From Bacteroidota bacterium (lineage in GTDB: Bacteria; Bacteroidota; Bacteroidia; Bacteroidales; Prolixibacteraceae), in contig JAJRSD010000021.1 in NCBI GenBank assembly GCA_024278975.1, forward strand, positions 25,116 through 89,115: a stretch of 64,000 bases of DNA, given 5' to 3'. Below are positions 63,311-64,000 of this stretch, in pieces; positions within the stretch are counted from its first letter, which is position 1, and the number at the start of each line of letters is the position of its first letter. The notes below the pieces were generated by a model. It made no database searches. It was not told the DNA's origin and worked only from the letters and a program-made list of their open reading frames with translations. The position numbers and the translations under genes were made by a program.

Positions 63311-63461
63311 TCTAATAATTTATTGAGGTTCCATATATTTTACTCTAAAATTAGGGATATATCAACGGGCAACTAACGGATGGTTTTACCAATGATAACC
63401 CAAAACTCCAAATATAAAGTTTCTATTTCCCACCCGCTGCAACGGTTTCAGGCAGCCGTTT

Positions 63462-63750
63462 CTACTCGTGCCATAAAATAAACCCAACTGCCGTTGCCGA
63501 CATGGTATCTGCAATTGGGTACGACAGCCAAATTCCATCGATTCTCCAAAACTCAGGCAATATTGACAGTAGTGGAATTAACCCGATTATTTGCCGGAAA
63601 AGTGTAGCAAACATTGCAAGTTTTGCTTTCCCTACAGCCTGAAAAAAGTTAGATGCAACAACCTGAAAACCGACAATCGGCAAAGCAAGAGTTAGCAGTC
63701 TGATACCCCGGACTGCAATTGAATAAAGCTCTTCGCTGTCGTTATTAAAC
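63462..63750 (-). pseudogene. C-terminal fragment of a MATE-family efflux transporter
   Basis: On the minus strand the frame carries FNNDSEELYSIAVRGIRLLTLALPIVGFQVVASNFFQA and on to the stop, the typical C-terminal third of Bacteroidota MATE proteins (the FQAVGKAKLA and LLPLLSILP-type helices). About 96 residues remain. The frame continues to an ATG at 63815, but those residues (MGAKLRPSQSINQQDGVGSGD) derive from the IS66-type end. MATE genes are about 450 codons, so the larger part is missing or lies beyond the element on the other side. Confidence 0.8.
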
Positions 63751-64000
63751 GTATCCCCACTACCAACCCCGTCTTGCTGATTGATTGATTGACTTGGGCG
63801 TAACTTTGCCCCCATGCGAAAAAATCAAAAATACAGCAAAGAAGAGATGTATCTTGCCGTTGAGCTGTGGCAGGAAAGTGGGTTAAGCCAGATTAAGTTT
63901 TGCGCCCACGAAGATCTATCTGTTAAAACGTTTAGCTATTGGTTTCGGAAATATAAGAATGAGAAAGGAGTGTCTCCCTTATCGAATAATAGAGCACGCC
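63751..64000 (+). mobile_element. Left part of an IS66-type insertion element
   Basis: The MATE homology ends at about 63750, where GTATCCCCACTACCAACC begins. This is a plausible IS66-family terminal repeat starting GTA. A short leader with TTGATTGATTGATTGAC follows and then a TnpA-like gene. The element runs off the window. Confidence 0.6.
63814..64000 (+). CDS. IS66-family accessory protein TnpA-like (partial)
   Basis: From ATG 63814 the frame reads MRKNQKYSKEEMYLAVELWQ and then ESGLSQIKFCAHEDLSVKTFSYWFRKYK, the helix-turn-helix of small IS66 accessory proteins (S-x-x-x-F-C-x-x-x-x-L-S-x-K-T-F-x-Y-W), related to IS3-type OrfA. TnpB and TnpC should follow outside the window. Sixty-two codons are visible. 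Confidence 0.7.
   Translation, partial: MRKNQKYSKEEMYLAVELWQESGLSQIKFCAHEDLSVKTFSYWFRKYKNEKGVSPLSNNRAR

Overview
This 64 kb window comes from a low-GC member of the Bacteroidota, most likely a Bacteroidales/Marinilabiliales-type environmental lineage. The inference rests on promoters of the TAnnTTTG type, weak or absent Shine-Dalgarno sites, many secreted outer-membrane barrels, a PorE-type T9SS protein, a fused ResB-CcsA cytochrome c maturation protein and an NhaA/ECF/UvrA complement typical of the phylum. No rRNA, tRNA or CRISPR array was seen.

Region by region: 1-8.9 kb is a tight same-strand run of exported proteins (beta-barrels, two lipoproteins, a glycine-zipper protein, a haem-type membrane protein). 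It is preceded by a barrel gene destroyed by an internal deletion. 9-11.7 kb holds a frameshifted CotH-like gene next to a DUF4956 membrane protein, a methyltransferase remnant and a small membrane protein. 11.7-13.5 kb is rlmN followed directly by a truncated IS1634-type transposase. 13.7-17.8 kb is a minus-strand methionine operon (aspartate kinase, O-acetylhomoserine sulfhydrylase, homoserine O-acetyltransferase). Its leader carries a promoter, a 31-codon peptide rich in Thr, Cys and Met, and mutually exclusive hairpins. 18-19.4 kb is fabI followed by a patchwork of dead mobile DNA: an IS4-type fragment, a TacT-like acetyltransferase fragment and group II intron domains V-VI. 19.4-28.5 kb carries an M23 peptidase, alaS, ccsBA and an acyl-CoA synthetase. 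28.6-40.6 kb carries a GH9 cellulase-family enzyme, porE, a pabB-pabC fusion, yggS, a dihydroorotate dehydrogenase-like gene, a HEAT protein, murB, a HEPN/MNT pair and a glycosyltransferase frameshifted near its end. 40.6-49.7 kb carries ftsE, a large TPR protein paired with a barrel protein, gyrB and a LOG-family gene. 49.9-51.7 kb is a four-gene module (SPFH, PH-like membrane protein, Arc-type repressor, zinc ribbon). 51.8-56.7 kb is a two-gene glycan-degradation unit (GH20 and an alpha-galactosidase-like enzyme). 56.9-64 kb holds nhaA, an ECF sigma factor with a small partner, uvrA, a CorA-type transporter, and a MATE gene cut by an IS66-type element that runs off the window.

The most interesting candidate is the leader at 17577-17806, which looks like peptide-mediated attenuation of a Thr/Met/Cys-related operon in a phylum where this is poorly documented. 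Also notable: two genes broken at identical seven-adenine runs, a set of intergenic 7-bp-period repeats whose unit differs at each locus, and a pair of identical 11-bp palindromes upstream of the GH9 gene.
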